From an uncultured Acetatifactor sp. (lineage in GTDB: Bacteria > Bacillota > Clostridia > Lachnospirales > Lachnospiraceae): 47,490 nt of DNA. Below are positions 24,561-32,940 of this stretch, one piece after another. The DNA lies in assembly GCA_947625255.1 (NCBI GenBank), contig CANQNT010000025.1, forward strand, positions 1 to 47,490, in the 5' to 3' direction. The notes under the pieces were generated by a model. That model was not told the origin of the DNA. It worked only from the letters and a program-made list of their open reading frames with translations, and did not search any database. A program made the translations under genes and the position numbers. The first letter of the stretch is position 1. Each line of letters starts with the position of its first letter.

Positions 24561-26033
24561 ATGTATTATATTGGAGTGGACCTGGGGACCTCGGCAGTAA
24601 AGCTGCTTTTGATGGACGGAGAGGGAAAAATCCGCAACATCGTGTCGAAAGAGTATCCGATTTACTTTCCGCATCCCGGTTGGTCGGAGCAGAAGCCGGA
24701 GGACTGGTGGGAGCAGACGGTGGAGGGCATCCGGGAACTGATCAGGGATGTGGACAGATCTCAGGTGGCCGGCATCAGTTTTGGCGGTCAGATGCATGGA
24801 CTGGTGATTCTGGACCGGGAGGATCGGGTCATTCGTCCGGCGATTTTGTGGAATGACGGAAGAACCTATGAAGAGTGCGATTACCTGAATCAGGTGATCG
24901 GCAAAGAGAAGCTGTCGGAATATACCGCTAATATTTCCTTTACCGGCTTTACCGCGCCGAAAATTCTCTGGGTGCGCAATAAGGAGCCGGAGAACTTTGC
25001 CAGGATCGCGAAGATCATGCTGCCCAAGGATTATATCGCTTACCGTCTGACGGGCGTACACTGCACTGATGTGTCGGATGCTTCCGGAATGCTGCTCTTC
25101 GATGTGAAAAATCGCAGGTGGTCCCGGGAAATGTGTGAAATCTGCGGGATCTCCCTCTCCCAGCTGGCTGTTTGCCATGAGAGCTATGAGTGCGTGGGAA
25201 CCGTGCTGCCTGAGATCGCTGCTTTGTTGGATATTCCCGATACCGTGAAGGTGGCCGCGGGAGCCGGGGACAACGCGGCGGCGGCCGTGGGTACGGGAAC
25301 CGTGGGCGATAATCGCTGCAATATTTCCCTGGGAACCAGTGGAACGATCTTTATTTCTTCCAAACAATTTCGCGTGGATAAATTCAACGCGCTCCATTCC
25401 TTTGCCCATGCGGACGGAAGTTATCATCTCATGGGATGTATACTGAGCGCGGCCTCCTGCAACAAGTGGTGGATGGACGATATTCTGGGTACGGCGGATT
25501 ATGGAGCGCAGCAGGCATCTATTGAAAAGCTGGGAGAAAATCATGTGTTTTTCCTGCCTTATCTGATGGGAGAGCGTTCTCCCCACAATGATCCCAATGC
25601 CCGCGCTGCTTTTATCGGCATGACCATGGACACCGTCCGTGCGGACATGACTCAGGCGGTGCTGGAGGGAGTGGCTTTCGCGCTGCGGGATTCCCTGGAA
25701 GTGGCCAAGTCTCTGGGGATTCATCCGGAGCGCGCCAAGATCTGCGGAGGAGGAGCGAAGAGTCCGCTTTGGAAGAGGATCATTGCCAATGTCTTGAATC
25801 TGAAAGTGGATGTGATCGAAAGCGAGGAAGGGCCTGCCCTTGGCGGAGCCATGTTGGCCGCTGTGGCCTGCGGCGCCTATGCTTCCGTGGAAGAGATTGC
25901 CGCGAAGGTAGTGAAAATCGTGGACACTGTGGAGCCGGAACCTGAGCTTGCGGCAAAATATGATGCGAAATATGCGCAGTTTAAGGAAATCTACCCTGCC
26001 TGCAAGCCGATTTTTGGTTTGATTAAGGACTGA
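24561..26033 (+). CDS. xylB: Xylulokinase (FGGY family)
   Basis: The 490-residue product starts MYYIGVDLGTSAVKLLL (ATP phosphate-binding) and shows the substrate loop SFGGQMHGLVILD with the catalytic-type Asp in PAILWNDGRT, GAGDNAAAAVGTG, and the C-terminal GGGAKSPLWKRI. These match XylB, which phosphorylates D-xylulose. AGGAGAGG precedes the ATG closely. The 143-nt gap before it holds an imperfect 24-nt repeat (24423-24470) and a hairpin (24492-24522), with no clear promoter. It heads a cluster with DUF4867 (25-nt gap) and an isomerase. Another pentulose could be the true substrate here. Confidence 0.92.
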   Translation: MYYIGVDLGTSAVKLLLMDGEGKIRNIVSKEYPIYFPHPGWSEQKPEDWWEQTVEGIRELIRDVDRSQVAGISFGGQMHGLVILDREDRVIRPAILWNDGRTYEECDYLNQVIGKEKLSEYTANISFTGFTAPKILWVRNKEPENFARIAKIMLPKDYIAYRLTGVHCTDVSDASGMLLFDVKNRRWSREMCEICGISLSQLAVCHESYECVGTVLPEIAALLDIPDTVKVAAGAGDNAAAAVGTGTVGDNRCNISLGTSGTIFISSKQFRVDKFNALHSFAHADGSYHLMGCILSAASCNKWWMDDILGTADYGAQQASIEKLGENHVFFLPYLMGERSPHNDPNARAAFIGMTMDTVRADMTQAVLEGVAFALRDSLEVAKSLGIHPERAKICGGGAKSPLWKRIIANVLNLKVDVIESEEGPALGGAMLAAVACGAYASVEEIAAKVVKIVDTVEPEPELAAKYDAKYAQFKEIYPACKPIFGLIKD

Positions 26034-26058
26034 ATCGACAGGAAATAAGGAGGACAAG

Positions 26059-26715
26059 ATGAAGATTTATTCGATTTATGATCCGGAATTTGTTTCTTAT
26101 GGAAGAATCGTCAACAATGTGGATTTTACCGCGCTGGTGGAGGCCCTGAAGACCACCCCGATTCCTCAGGGTGTCTCCTATGAACCCACAGTTCCCGTTT
26201 TGGAAGCGACGGATGTCAGGGAATCGCTTTCCACGGTCTGTTATGGGGAAATGCCGATTCAGATCGGTTATTGCAATGGCCACAACAACAGGCTGAACGC
26301 GCTGGAATATCACAGGGATTCCGAAATCAATGTGGCGGCCACGGACGCGATTCTTTTGTTGGGTTTAAAAAGCGAGGTGGCGCCGGACTTTACCTATAAT
26401 ACCTCTTTGGTCAAGGCGTTTTTCGTCCCGGCGGGAACGGCGGTTGAGATCTATGCCACCACTTTGCATTATGCTCCCTGCGGCGTGAACGGAGCGGGTT
26501 TTCAGGTGGCGATCGTGCTCCCGCAGGGAACCAATTTCCCTTTGACCAAGACTCATGCGGCAGCAAAGGGGCATCAGGCGCCGGTCCTGGCTGACGGTGC
26601 TTTGAATGAGGACGCGCTGCTGACCGCGGTCAACAAATGGCTGATCGGACATCCCGAGGGCGGCCTGGATGAGAACGCGTTCTTGGGACTGATCGGTGAA
26701 AATCCGGAAATTTAA
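26059..26715 (+). CDS. DUF4867 family protein (cupin-like)
   Basis: The 218-residue product begins MKIYSIYDPEFVSYGRIV and matches my recollection of DUF4867, a family found next to sugar kinases and isomerases in gut Firmicutes. Beta-rich segments and candidate metal ligands (EYHRDSEIN near 93-101, TLHYAPC near 135-141) suggest a cupin barrel, reminiscent of ureidoglycolate lyase-type folds. It lies 25 nt after xylB and about 105 nt before the isomerase, so a role in the same sugar route (epimerase, lactone or aldose handling) is a reasonable guess. No activity is known to me. It has a strong AAGGAGGA ribosome site. Confidence 0.78.
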   Translation: MKIYSIYDPEFVSYGRIVNNVDFTALVEALKTTPIPQGVSYEPTVPVLEATDVRESLSTVCYGEMPIQIGYCNGHNNRLNALEYHRDSEINVAATDAILLLGLKSEVAPDFTYNTSLVKAFFVPAGTAVEIYATTLHYAPCGVNGAGFQVAIVLPQGTNFPLTKTHAAAKGHQAPVLADGALNEDALLTAVNKWLIGHPEGGLDENAFLGLIGENPEI

Positions 26716-26734
26716 AGGGAAAGCAATGCAAGGC

Positions 26735-26763
26735 TTGCGCAATCAATAGTGGTGCGTTATAAT
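26735..26763 (+). promoter_or_regulatory. Promoter of the isomerase gene
   Basis: TTGCGC (26735-26740), a 17-nt spacer and a perfect TATAAT (26758-26763). The isomerase may thus be made at higher levels than the upstream kinase. Confidence 0.55.
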
Positions 26764-26820
26764 AAGAATATACATATTTCTCGTCAATACTTTTTTGAAA
26801 AGAAAAGGAGGAATCATCCA

Positions 26821-28305
26821 ATGAACAATTTACCACAAGTCAAAATCGGTATTGTGGCCGTCAGCCGTGACTGTTTCCCGGAGAGCCTTTCCGTCAACAG
26901 AAGAAAGGCCTTGGTGGAGGCTTATACCGGCAAATACGGCACGGAGGGTATCTATGAATGTCCTGTCTGTATCGTGGAAAGCGAGATCCATATGGTGCAG
27001 GCCCTGGAGGATATAAAGGCCGCTGGATGTAATGCATTGTGCGTTTATCTGGGCAACTTTGGTCCCGAGATATCCGAGACCCTGCTTGCCAAGCATTTTG
27101 ACGGTCCCGCCATGTTTATCGCTGCCTCGGAAGAGTCCCAGAACGATCTGGTTGGCGGACGTGGAGACGCTTACTGTGGAATGTTGAACGCCAGCTATAA
27201 TCTGAAGCTGCGCAATGTGACCGCTTATATCCCTGAGAATCCGGTTGGAACCGCTTCCGAGTGCGCTGACCGCATTCATGAATTCTTGCCGATCGCCAGA
27301 GCGATCATCGGTCTGAGTGATTTGAAGATTATTTCCTTTGGCCCCAGACCTTTGAACTTCCTGGCCTGCAATGCCCCCATTAAGCAGCTCTACAACCTGG
27401 GTGTGGAAATTGAAGAGAATTCCGAGCTGGATCTGTTTGAGGCATTCAAGAATCATGACGGCGATGAGAGAATCCCTGCCAAGGTAAAGGAAATGGAAGA
27501 GGAGCTGGGCGCCGGCAACCTGAAGCCTGCCATTCTGCCGAAGCTGGCTCAGTACGAGTTGACGCTGCTTGACTGGATCGAGGCACATAAAGGATATCGT
27601 AAATATGTAGCCGTTGCCGGCAAGTGCTGGCCCGCTTTCCAGACGCAGTTCGGCTTCGTTCCCTGCTATGTGAACAGCCGTCTGACAGGCATGGGAATCC
27701 CGGTATCCTGTGAAGTGGATATTTATGGCTGCCTGAGCGAGTTTATCGGTGCCTGTGTCAGCGAAGACGCGGTAACGCTGCTGGATATTAACAATACCGT
27801 TCCCGATGATATGTATGAGGAATCCATTGCCGGAAAGTTCCCTTATACGCACAGCGACACTTTTATGGGCTTCCACTGTGGCAATACCTGCTCCAGGAAG
27901 CTGGCTTTCTGCAACATGAAGTACCAGATGATCATGGCCCGTACGCTTCCCGAGGAAGTGACCCAGGGAACTTTGGAAGGAGATATTCTTCCCGGAGATA
28001 TCACGTTCTATCGTTTGCAGTCCACCGCGGACAACAAACTGCGCGCATACATCGCCCAGGGAGAGATTCTTCCCGTGGCGACCAAGTCCTTTGGCGGCAT
28101 CGGCGTATTCGCGATTCCGGAGATGGGCAGATTCTATCGTCATGTGCTGATTGAGAAGAACTTCCCTCATCACGGTGCAGTGGCCTTTGGACACTTCGGC
28201 AAGGCGCTCTTTGAGGTATTTAAGTATGTGGGCGTTCCGGTAGAGGATTTGAACTTCAACCAGCCCAAGGGAATGCTGTATCCTACTGAGAACCCGTTTG
28301 CGTAA
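26821..28305 (+). CDS. L-fucose/L-arabinose isomerase family protein
   Basis: ATG 26821 follows AAAAGGAGGA with normal spacing; the longer ORF start covers the promoter. The 494-residue product has the L-fucose isomerase family layout: N-terminal Rossmann-like half (IGIVAVSRDCFPESL..., GRGDAYCGM) and a C-terminal half with KCWPAFQTQFGFVPC, SCEVDIYGCLSEF, DINNT and FHCGNTCSRKL, which hold the Glu, Asp and His expected to bind manganese. Family members interconvert aldoses and ketoses. With xylulokinase beside it and an arabinofuranosidase upstream, D-arabinose, L-arabinose or xylose-type substrates are all possible. Codon use suggests high expression. A terminator follows. Confidence 0.85.
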   Translation: MNNLPQVKIGIVAVSRDCFPESLSVNRRKALVEAYTGKYGTEGIYECPVCIVESEIHMVQALEDIKAAGCNALCVYLGNFGPEISETLLAKHFDGPAMFIAASEESQNDLVGGRGDAYCGMLNASYNLKLRNVTAYIPENPVGTASECADRIHEFLPIARAIIGLSDLKIISFGPRPLNFLACNAPIKQLYNLGVEIEENSELDLFEAFKNHDGDERIPAKVKEMEEELGAGNLKPAILPKLAQYELTLLDWIEAHKGYRKYVAVAGKCWPAFQTQFGFVPCYVNSRLTGMGIPVSCEVDIYGCLSEFIGACVSEDAVTLLDINNTVPDDMYEESIAGKFPYTHSDTFMGFHCGNTCSRKLAFCNMKYQMIMARTLPEEVTQGTLEGDILPGDITFYRLQSTADNKLRAYIAQGEILPVATKSFGGIGVFAIPEMGRFYRHVLIEKNFPHHGAVAFGHFGKALFEVFKYVGVPVEDLNFNQPKGMLYPTENPFA

Positions 28306-28331
28306 GACGTTCATTAGATTAAGAAAGGTCG

Positions 28332-28366
28332 GCAGCGGAAGTCACGTTTTAAGCTCTGTCCGCTGC
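28332..28366 (+). other. Hairpin after the isomerase gene
   Basis: GCAGCGGA (28332-28339) pairs exactly with TCCGCTGC (28359-28366) around a 19-nt loop. No T run follows; it may protect the 3' end of the mRNA ahead of the true terminator. Confidence 0.6.
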
Positions 28367-28372
28367 AAAGGT

Positions 28373-28410
28373 AAGGGGTGTCGCCCATGGGGCGGTGCTC
28401 CTTATTTTTT
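28373..28410 (+). terminator. Terminator of the isomerase transcript
   Basis: AAGGGGTG pairs with TGCTCCTT (G-T pairs included), and GCCC/GGGC forms the inner stem around ATG. ATTTTTT follows at 28404-28410. Confidence 0.75.
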
Positions 28411-28507
28411 CAGAGACCTCTCTTTTTACCATGTGTCCGCCATGGGCCGCCAGACCAATAACCCTTTCGCGTAAGATCTAAGGACTGTGTTTCAATGAGC
28501 TTAAAAC

Positions 28508-28544
28508 AAAAACAGAGTATCAGTCTAGCAGATACTCTGTTTTT
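28508..28544. terminator. Perfect bidirectional terminator
   Basis: A flawless 14-bp stem (28508-28521 with 28531-28544) encloses a 9-nt loop. Its arms start with AAAAA and end with TTTTT, so it terminates on either strand. It probably ends the minus-strand small-protein transcript from 28778. No gene on the plus strand is left to end after the terminator at 28373, which makes its plus-strand role unclear. Confidence 0.85.
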
Positions 28545-28604
28545 CTATAAGAGGGGGAGTTGAAAAGTTATTTGAAAAAGGAACTTTGGGGGAGATCCTT
28601 TTTC

Positions 28605-28658
28605 ATGTTCTATGCTAACAAAAGATTGTGTCCAAATTGTGGTCAAAAAATAAAGTAA
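28605..28658 (+). other. 17-codon ORF with a CPNCG zinc knuckle
   Basis: ATG 28605 follows GGGGGAGA (28589-28596) and reads MFYANKRLCPNCGQKIK. The CPNCGQKI ending looks like half of a zinc ribbon. It may be a fragment of a decayed gene or a genuine micropeptide. It lies tail to tail with the minus-strand membrane peptide. Confidence 0.3.
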
Positions 28659-28667
28659 TCATAAAAT

Positions 28668-28778
28668 CTAATCTTCGATGTCCTGATCCGCGGCCACGGC
28701 GGAAACGACAGAGGACACTACTGAGACAATTACCGCGAAAAGAATCACTAAAAGTCCGCCGCCCAATAAAATGAACAT
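28668..28778 (-). CDS. 36-residue single-pass membrane peptide
   Basis: On the minus strand ATG 28778 follows GAGGAG with a 10-nt gap. The product has a hydrophobic helix (about 3-29, rich in Gly, Leu, Val, with a Ser/Val repeat) and an acidic end, AADQDIED. The helix, the acidic tail and the ribosome site support a real gene despite its size. A -10 box TATAAT (complement of 28830-28835) precedes it by about 50 nt, with only a poor -35. The downstream hairpin at 28508 would end the transcript. I recognise no family. Confidence 0.65.
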   Translation of the reverse strand: MFILLGGGLLVILFAVIVSVVSSVVSAVAADQDIED

Positions 28779-29045
28779 ATGTGTCACACTCCTCATCCAA
28801 ATTTTCAGCAATTGCTTGTTGCTATTTCTATTATACATATTTTTCTCATTTTGAAAACACCCAAATTAAATATTTTTTAAGAGCCTTATTTTTAATATTG
28901 CACAATAAATCCGAGTCCGTCAAATTGCCGAAAGGCAAAAAGGGCCTTAAAACAGCGGAAAATATGCTTGAAAAAATGCACAAGGGTTTCTGGATTAATT
29001 GAAAAATTTGTCAAAAACGTACAAGAAAAACAAGGCCCAAATGCG

Positions 29046-29074
29046 TTGACAGAGGGGTATTTTTGGTGTAAATT
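29046..29074 (+). promoter_or_regulatory. Promoter of the Tad pilus operon
   Basis: Consensus TTGACA (29046-29051), a 17-nt spacer and TAAATT (29069-29074). The start near 29081 gives a leader of about 75 nt that can form a weak hairpin. No other good promoter is seen before 36570, so the locus is probably one transcript. Confidence 0.75.
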
Positions 29075-29156
29075 GACAATCACTCAGCGCTGGGTACTTG
29101 TGCAGGGGGAGCACATGGAAGGGGAAAGAAGTGTCGGATGAAGGAGTGGGCAGAGC

Positions 29157-30311
29157 ATGAAAATGGATGACGGGATGAAAATCAGGTTGTCAAATCTGGA
29201 GGAACGCTTGGACAGCCTGGTGAATGAGTATACCACGAAAAAGCAGATGTCACTGATACAAATGAAAAAGGGAATCATCAGCCGGGAGGCATTTTTGCGG
29301 GAAGCGAAAGAATACGTGGAAACGTATTACGAAATATCCAAATCAGAAGAGAAAAAATTGTTGAAAGCGTTTGAACAATATATTTTCGGGTATTCCAGAC
29401 TTTCGCCGCTTATTGACGATAAGGAAATATCGGACATTCGAATTGTGGGATATGATAATGTGCGGGTCAAGCGGCAGGGGAAAAGAATGGATGGAGGTAT
29501 CGCTTTCCGATCAGAAAAGGAATACCGACAGTTTGTGGATTATGTGGCGACCAAGAATCAGGTAAATGTTTCCAATATGAACGCGATTCAGAGGTTTACA
29601 GACACAGAAAGCAATCCTGATTTTATCCTGCGGTTTACGGTATCCATGCCTTTGGTCAATACCTATAGCGAGCCTTATTTATGTATTCGCAAGGTTCCGA
29701 AGAACTTTCCCGAGATGAAAGAGCTGATCGCCCGTCAAATGATGGATGAAGAAACGGCAAAGCTTCTGGTAAAGAGATTCAGACAGGGTTCCACGCTCAT
29801 TTGCGGAGGAAACTCTTCCGGAAAAACGACGTTATTAAATGCGCTGAAAGAAACCTTACCGGACGACATGGCGATTTTGGTGGCGCAGCAGGCGGACGAG
29901 TTGACGACGAAGTTTCACCCGGATATGATGTTTCTGCACTCTCTGCCGGGAAGCGGAGAAAGCCAGGTCAGCTATGATTTAAAAAATATCAGCATTGCCG
30001 GATTAACCATGGATGTGGACTTTTTCATTATCGGAGAGGTAAAAGGTGCGGAAGCGCTTTATCTTTTGAACGCTGCTTATACGGGACAGATTTGTGCCGC
30101 CACGATTCACGCGCCTTCCGCGGACCGGGCGCCTAATAAGCTGGTGGATTACGCGATGTATGACAGCCGCTATTCCAGGGATGAGCTAATGAAGATGATG
30201 GACTGTTTTCAAACGCTGGTTTTTATGGAACATTACAAGGTAAAAGAAATTTTTTCCTGTCGGGGCTGGTGCGAGGAAAAGCATGAGTTACTGTATGAAA
30301 GGATTTTGTAG
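29157..30311 (+). CDS. tadA: Tad pilus assembly ATPase (TadA/CpaF family)
   Basis: The 384-residue product is a VirB11/TadA-type secretion ATPase. An N-terminal all-helical region leads into FEQYIFGYSRLSPLIDDKEISDIRI, the usual N2-domain start. Walker A is GGNSSGKTT (about 219-227), the Asp box lies near 245-255, the Walker B region reads FFIIGEVKGAEAL and the His box HAPSADRAP. These deviate slightly from the common GEVRG and HANS forms. It powers pilin assembly at the cytoplasmic membrane. AAGGAG lies 10 nt before the ATG. It is the first gene of the operon, with no TadZ-like gene visible. Confidence 0.88.
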   Translation: MKMDDGMKIRLSNLEERLDSLVNEYTTKKQMSLIQMKKGIISREAFLREAKEYVETYYEISKSEEKKLLKAFEQYIFGYSRLSPLIDDKEISDIRIVGYDNVRVKRQGKRMDGGIAFRSEKEYRQFVDYVATKNQVNVSNMNAIQRFTDTESNPDFILRFTVSMPLVNTYSEPYLCIRKVPKNFPEMKELIARQMMDEETAKLLVKRFRQGSTLICGGNSSGKTTLLNALKETLPDDMAILVAQQADELTTKFHPDMMFLHSLPGSGESQVSYDLKNISIAGLTMDVDFFIIGEVKGAEALYLLNAAYTGQICAATIHAPSADRAPNKLVDYAMYDSRYSRDELMKMMDCFQTLVFMEHYKVKEIFSCRGWCEEKHELLYERIL

Positions 30312-30323
30312 GGGACAAGCGAT

Positions 30324-31274
30324 ATGAGACTGGAATTGGGATTAAAAATCGGATTGGGTGTTTTGGTTTATATGACTTTTTTTATGCTGTTCCTTTGGCT
30401 GGCTTCAGAAAGAATCATCCGGCGTTTCTTTCGAATGACGGTTCATTCCCTGGATACGGCGGCCCGGCAGAGGATGCGGGAAAATCGAGAGAGACTTTCC
30501 CTTTTGCTGGAGCGCAAGGGTCCTTTGTTTCGAATTGAACAGAATCTTGTTTACAGTGGCTTGGGAGTGCGCTGGAATTGGCTGACACCGGAGGTCTGGA
30601 TCGTGCTTAATCTGCTTGCCGGTGCGGGAGGATATTTTTTGGTCTTGCTGGCGACCGGAAACTGGCTGGCCGGCCTGGCCGTCATGGGAGGATTACAAGT
30701 ATTGCGTCATGTGGTAATGGGGGCACTGATGGGAAGAAATTATCGTTCGGTAAATGACAACCTTTTAAAGTTTCTGGATTTCCTGGGAAATTATAGCATT
30801 ACTGCCGGAGAGGTGACGAGTATTCTGAATCAAATCAGCCGCTACTTGGACGAGCCCCTGCGCAGTGTGCTGGATGCCTGCTATTACGAGGCCCAGACCA
30901 CCGGAGATACCAGCCTGGCGCTGCTTTCCATGGCGGATAAAATCGAACATCCCATGTTTAAGGAATTGGTACAGAATATTGAGGTCAGTGTACGGTATTC
31001 CGCAGATTTTACGGTGCTGGTCAGCAATAGCAGGCGCGCTGTCAGGGAGCACATGAGGACCAGACAGGAACGCCGGTCCATGGTCAAAGAGGCGCTGGTC
31101 AACATGGTGATTTTGTTGGGAATGTCGGTGGTGGTCATTCTGGCAGTGGGACAGCTGGTAGGGGCCAGTATTTCGCAGATCTTGCTGCAGACGCTGCCGG
31201 GGAGGATCAGCCTTGTCGTCATTATCAGTATCTTCGTATTGTTTTACGGACAAATCAGAAAGCTGGACAGATAA
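30324..31274 (+). CDS. tadB: TadB-like type II secretion F family membrane protein
   Basis: The 316-residue product has a membrane helix at the N-terminus (about 8-28), two close helices near 95-140, a cytoplasmic helical domain (about 150-265) and two C-terminal helices (about 255-312). This is the TadB platform arrangement. It should anchor the TadA ATPase and carry pilins. It begins 12 nt after tadA and precedes the TadC-like gene. No sequence signature is as sharp as for TadA, so position contributes to the call. Confidence 0.72.
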   Translation: MRLELGLKIGLGVLVYMTFFMLFLWLASERIIRRFFRMTVHSLDTAARQRMRENRERLSLLLERKGPLFRIEQNLVYSGLGVRWNWLTPEVWIVLNLLAGAGGYFLVLLATGNWLAGLAVMGGLQVLRHVVMGALMGRNYRSVNDNLLKFLDFLGNYSITAGEVTSILNQISRYLDEPLRSVLDACYYEAQTTGDTSLALLSMADKIEHPMFKELVQNIEVSVRYSADFTVLVSNSRRAVREHMRTRQERRSMVKEALVNMVILLGMSVVVILAVGQLVGASISQILLQTLPGRISLVVIISIFVLFYGQIRKLDR

Positions 31275-31325
31275 AGAGAAAGAATCAAAATGGGAAAAGA
31301 CTGAAAAGAGGAAAGGGATCAAGGA

Positions 31326-32192
31326 ATGGGAGAGGAAATGGTTGAGACGGTATTCATGGATCCGGAAACGATACGATGGGGAATACGGGTTTTATGCGTG
31401 ACAGCGGCGGTGGGGACTTTTGGACTATTGTTGGTTCTGGCACTTTGCTGGCAGCCGCAAAAACTGTTTTTGGCCGCCTTTGAGGAGCTTCATCGGCATC
31501 TGAGAGGAAATCGGAGGTTTTTGGACTATCCAAAGCTGAAAATCTATTTAGAACAAAATGGAGCGGCTTTTCATTTTGGAGAATGGGTAAATCCGGTGAG
31601 CTATACGGCCGTAAAGTTGGTATTGGGCGGAATAGGCCTTCTGGCCGGATTCTATTTTGGCCCTTTTCAAGGGATGATTCTGGCCTTGATGTTATTTTGG
31701 ACGCCAGATGGGATGCTGGTATGGCTGAACGGGAAAGATAATGAAAGAATGTTGCCTGAACTGAAGCTGGTATATAACGCTATTTCCATGCAGATTCGGG
31801 CAGGAGTTTATGTTACTGACGCGTTGGCGGAATGTTATGGAAGTATCAGAGAAATCAGATTGCGGAAAGCGTTTTTAACGCTTTCCGGAGACCTGGCAAT
31901 GAAAGCGGATGTGGAAGATGCCCTGAATCATTTTCAGGATAAATTTGACAATCGTTATGTAGACGCGCTCTGCATAATTGTGCTGCAGGCTCTTGAATCC
32001 GGTCAGGCGGTAGAATTACTTTCGGATATTGCGGAACAAATGAAAGACATGGAGTCCGCTTTAATGGAGCGCAAGAAAGGCGCCTTGGACAGAAGCATAA
32101 CCTTTTATCAGCTTGGAATCTTGCTGGCCGTATTGGTGGTAGTGTTGTATGCCTGTGTAACGCATATGTTCTCGGCAGCGCTGAGTTTTTAA
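31326..32192 (+). CDS. tadC: TadC-like type II secretion F family membrane protein
   Basis: The 288-residue product has one N-terminal helix (about 20-42), two helices near 95-140, a cytoplasmic domain with LPELKLVYNAISMQIRAGVYVTDAL (typical of GspF/TadC) and a C-terminal helix (about 265-285). It should form the platform with TadB. AAAGGGA lies before the ATG. It follows tadB by 51 nt. Confidence 0.72.
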   Translation: MGEEMVETVFMDPETIRWGIRVLCVTAAVGTFGLLLVLALCWQPQKLFLAAFEELHRHLRGNRRFLDYPKLKIYLEQNGAAFHFGEWVNPVSYTAVKLVLGGIGLLAGFYFGPFQGMILALMLFWTPDGMLVWLNGKDNERMLPELKLVYNAISMQIRAGVYVTDALAECYGSIREIRLRKAFLTLSGDLAMKADVEDALNHFQDKFDNRYVDALCIIVLQALESGQAVELLSDIAEQMKDMESALMERKKGALDRSITFYQLGILLAVLVVVLYACVTHMFSAALSF

Positions 32193-32201
32193 CAAGAAAA
32201 A

Positions 32202-32216
32202 GCCATTGAAAATGGC
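32202..32216 (+). other. Hairpin between tadC and the pilin gene
   Basis: GCCATT (32202-32207) and AATGGC (32211-32216) form a 6-bp stem with a GAA loop, ending 5 nt before the pilin ribosome site. It could set a 5' end that stabilises pilin mRNA; it lacks a T run, so it is not a terminator. Confidence 0.45.
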
Positions 32217-32234
32217 GGAATGGAGGAAATAATG

Positions 32235-32465
32235 ATGGATTGGATGTTGGCTGCAAAGTGGAATTTGCAGAATAAGCTTTATGGACTGCGAAAAAAAATG
32301 TTTGGGACCAGAAGTGAGGGAATTGATGGAATTTTGGTAACAGTAGGGCTTTGCATCATTGCTCTTTTATTGTGCGTCGTGATGAGGACGCAGTTGTCCG
32401 AGTTTATCGAGACACTGGTGAGTGATATGACGACCAAGGCTCAGGGAATCCTGAGTGGAAAATAA
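32235..32465 (+). CDS. Flp-type pilin-like protein
   Basis: ATG 32235 is 8 nt after GGAGG (32222-32226); adjacent ATG 32232 is possible. The 76-residue product has a basic N-terminal leader, RSEGIDG, a hydrophobic helix of about 20 residues, and a short polar tail, as in Flp pilins. The Flp rule (Gly, cut, Glu at +5) is not met: after the Gly of SEG the next residues are IDGIL. Position after TadC and size support the pilin role. It lies 16 nt upstream of the next pilin-like gene. Confidence 0.68.
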   Translation: MDWMLAAKWNLQNKLYGLRKKMFGTRSEGIDGILVTVGLCIIALLLCVVMRTQLSEFIETLVSDMTTKAQGILSGK

Positions 32466-32480
32466 GGGAGATCGGCGAAA

Positions 32481-32909
32481 GTGGGAAATCAGGGAAGAAG
32501 TAGAGGACGGAGCAAAGGTTCCGTGATGGATGTCCTGACTGTCAGTATTTACATACTTGTTCTCACAATCGTCATGCTGGCTTATCTGGGAAGCGTACAG
32601 ATTATAAATTGTAAGGCCCAGATAAGCCAGATTTCCAGAAAGTACATTTTGCGGATGGAAACTGTGGGATACCTGACGGAGGATGATCGGAAAAACCTGG
32701 AACAGGAATTGCGGGCAATCGGCGCGGAGAATATTCTTTTTACGGGAAGTACATTAGATCGGGTGGAGTTTGGCTCGCCGATTTATCTGGTGATACACGG
32801 CAGAATCTCTGCGGAAGGGGTGGACTTCGGAACCTCATTTTTTGAAACGGTTTTTCAAATGAAGAGCTATGAGTTTGAGGAAACAAAGATGTCCACTGCC
32901 AAGAATTAA
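32481..32909 (+). CDS. TadE/DUF4320-like minor pilin
   Basis: GTG 32481 follows AAGGGAG with an 11-nt gap. The 142-residue product has a basic N-terminus (RSRGRSKG), a membrane helix (about 17-40) and a beta-rich extracellular domain. The build matches DUF4320-type minor pseudopilins of Clostridial Tad loci. The leader ends in RSKG followed by SVMDVL, similar to the two neighbouring pilin-like proteins. An ATG at 32526 is a less likely start because it would remove the leader. Confidence 0.65.
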   Translation: MGNQGRSRGRSKGSVMDVLTVSIYILVLTIVMLAYLGSVQIINCKAQISQISRKYILRMETVGYLTEDDRKNLEQELRAIGAENILFTGSTLDRVEFGSPIYLVIHGRISAEGVDFGTSFFETVFQMKSYEFEETKMSTAKN

Positions 32910-32940
32910 TAAGACAAGGATGCGGAAACAGGGGGGATTA

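Noticed and set aside
24402..26057. 551-codon ORF on the minus strand opposite xylB
   Set aside because: It has no recognisable domain or ribosome site and mirrors a confident xylB gene; GC-rich third positions of the sense gene keep the antisense frame open.
26830..28314. 494-codon ORF on the minus strand opposite the isomerase gene
   Set aside because: It is the antisense of a confident isomerase with strongly biased codons; composition is not protein-like.
28781..29002. 73-codon plus-strand ORF before the Tad operon
   Set aside because: GTG start without a ribosome site, AT-rich random-looking sequence, overlapping the promoter region of the minus-strand peptide.
29075..29156. Possible c-di-GMP or other riboswitch in the Tad leader
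   Set aside because: I looked for c-di-GMP-I (GEMM) core motifs and a switching terminator; only a weak CAGCGCTG hairpin is present.
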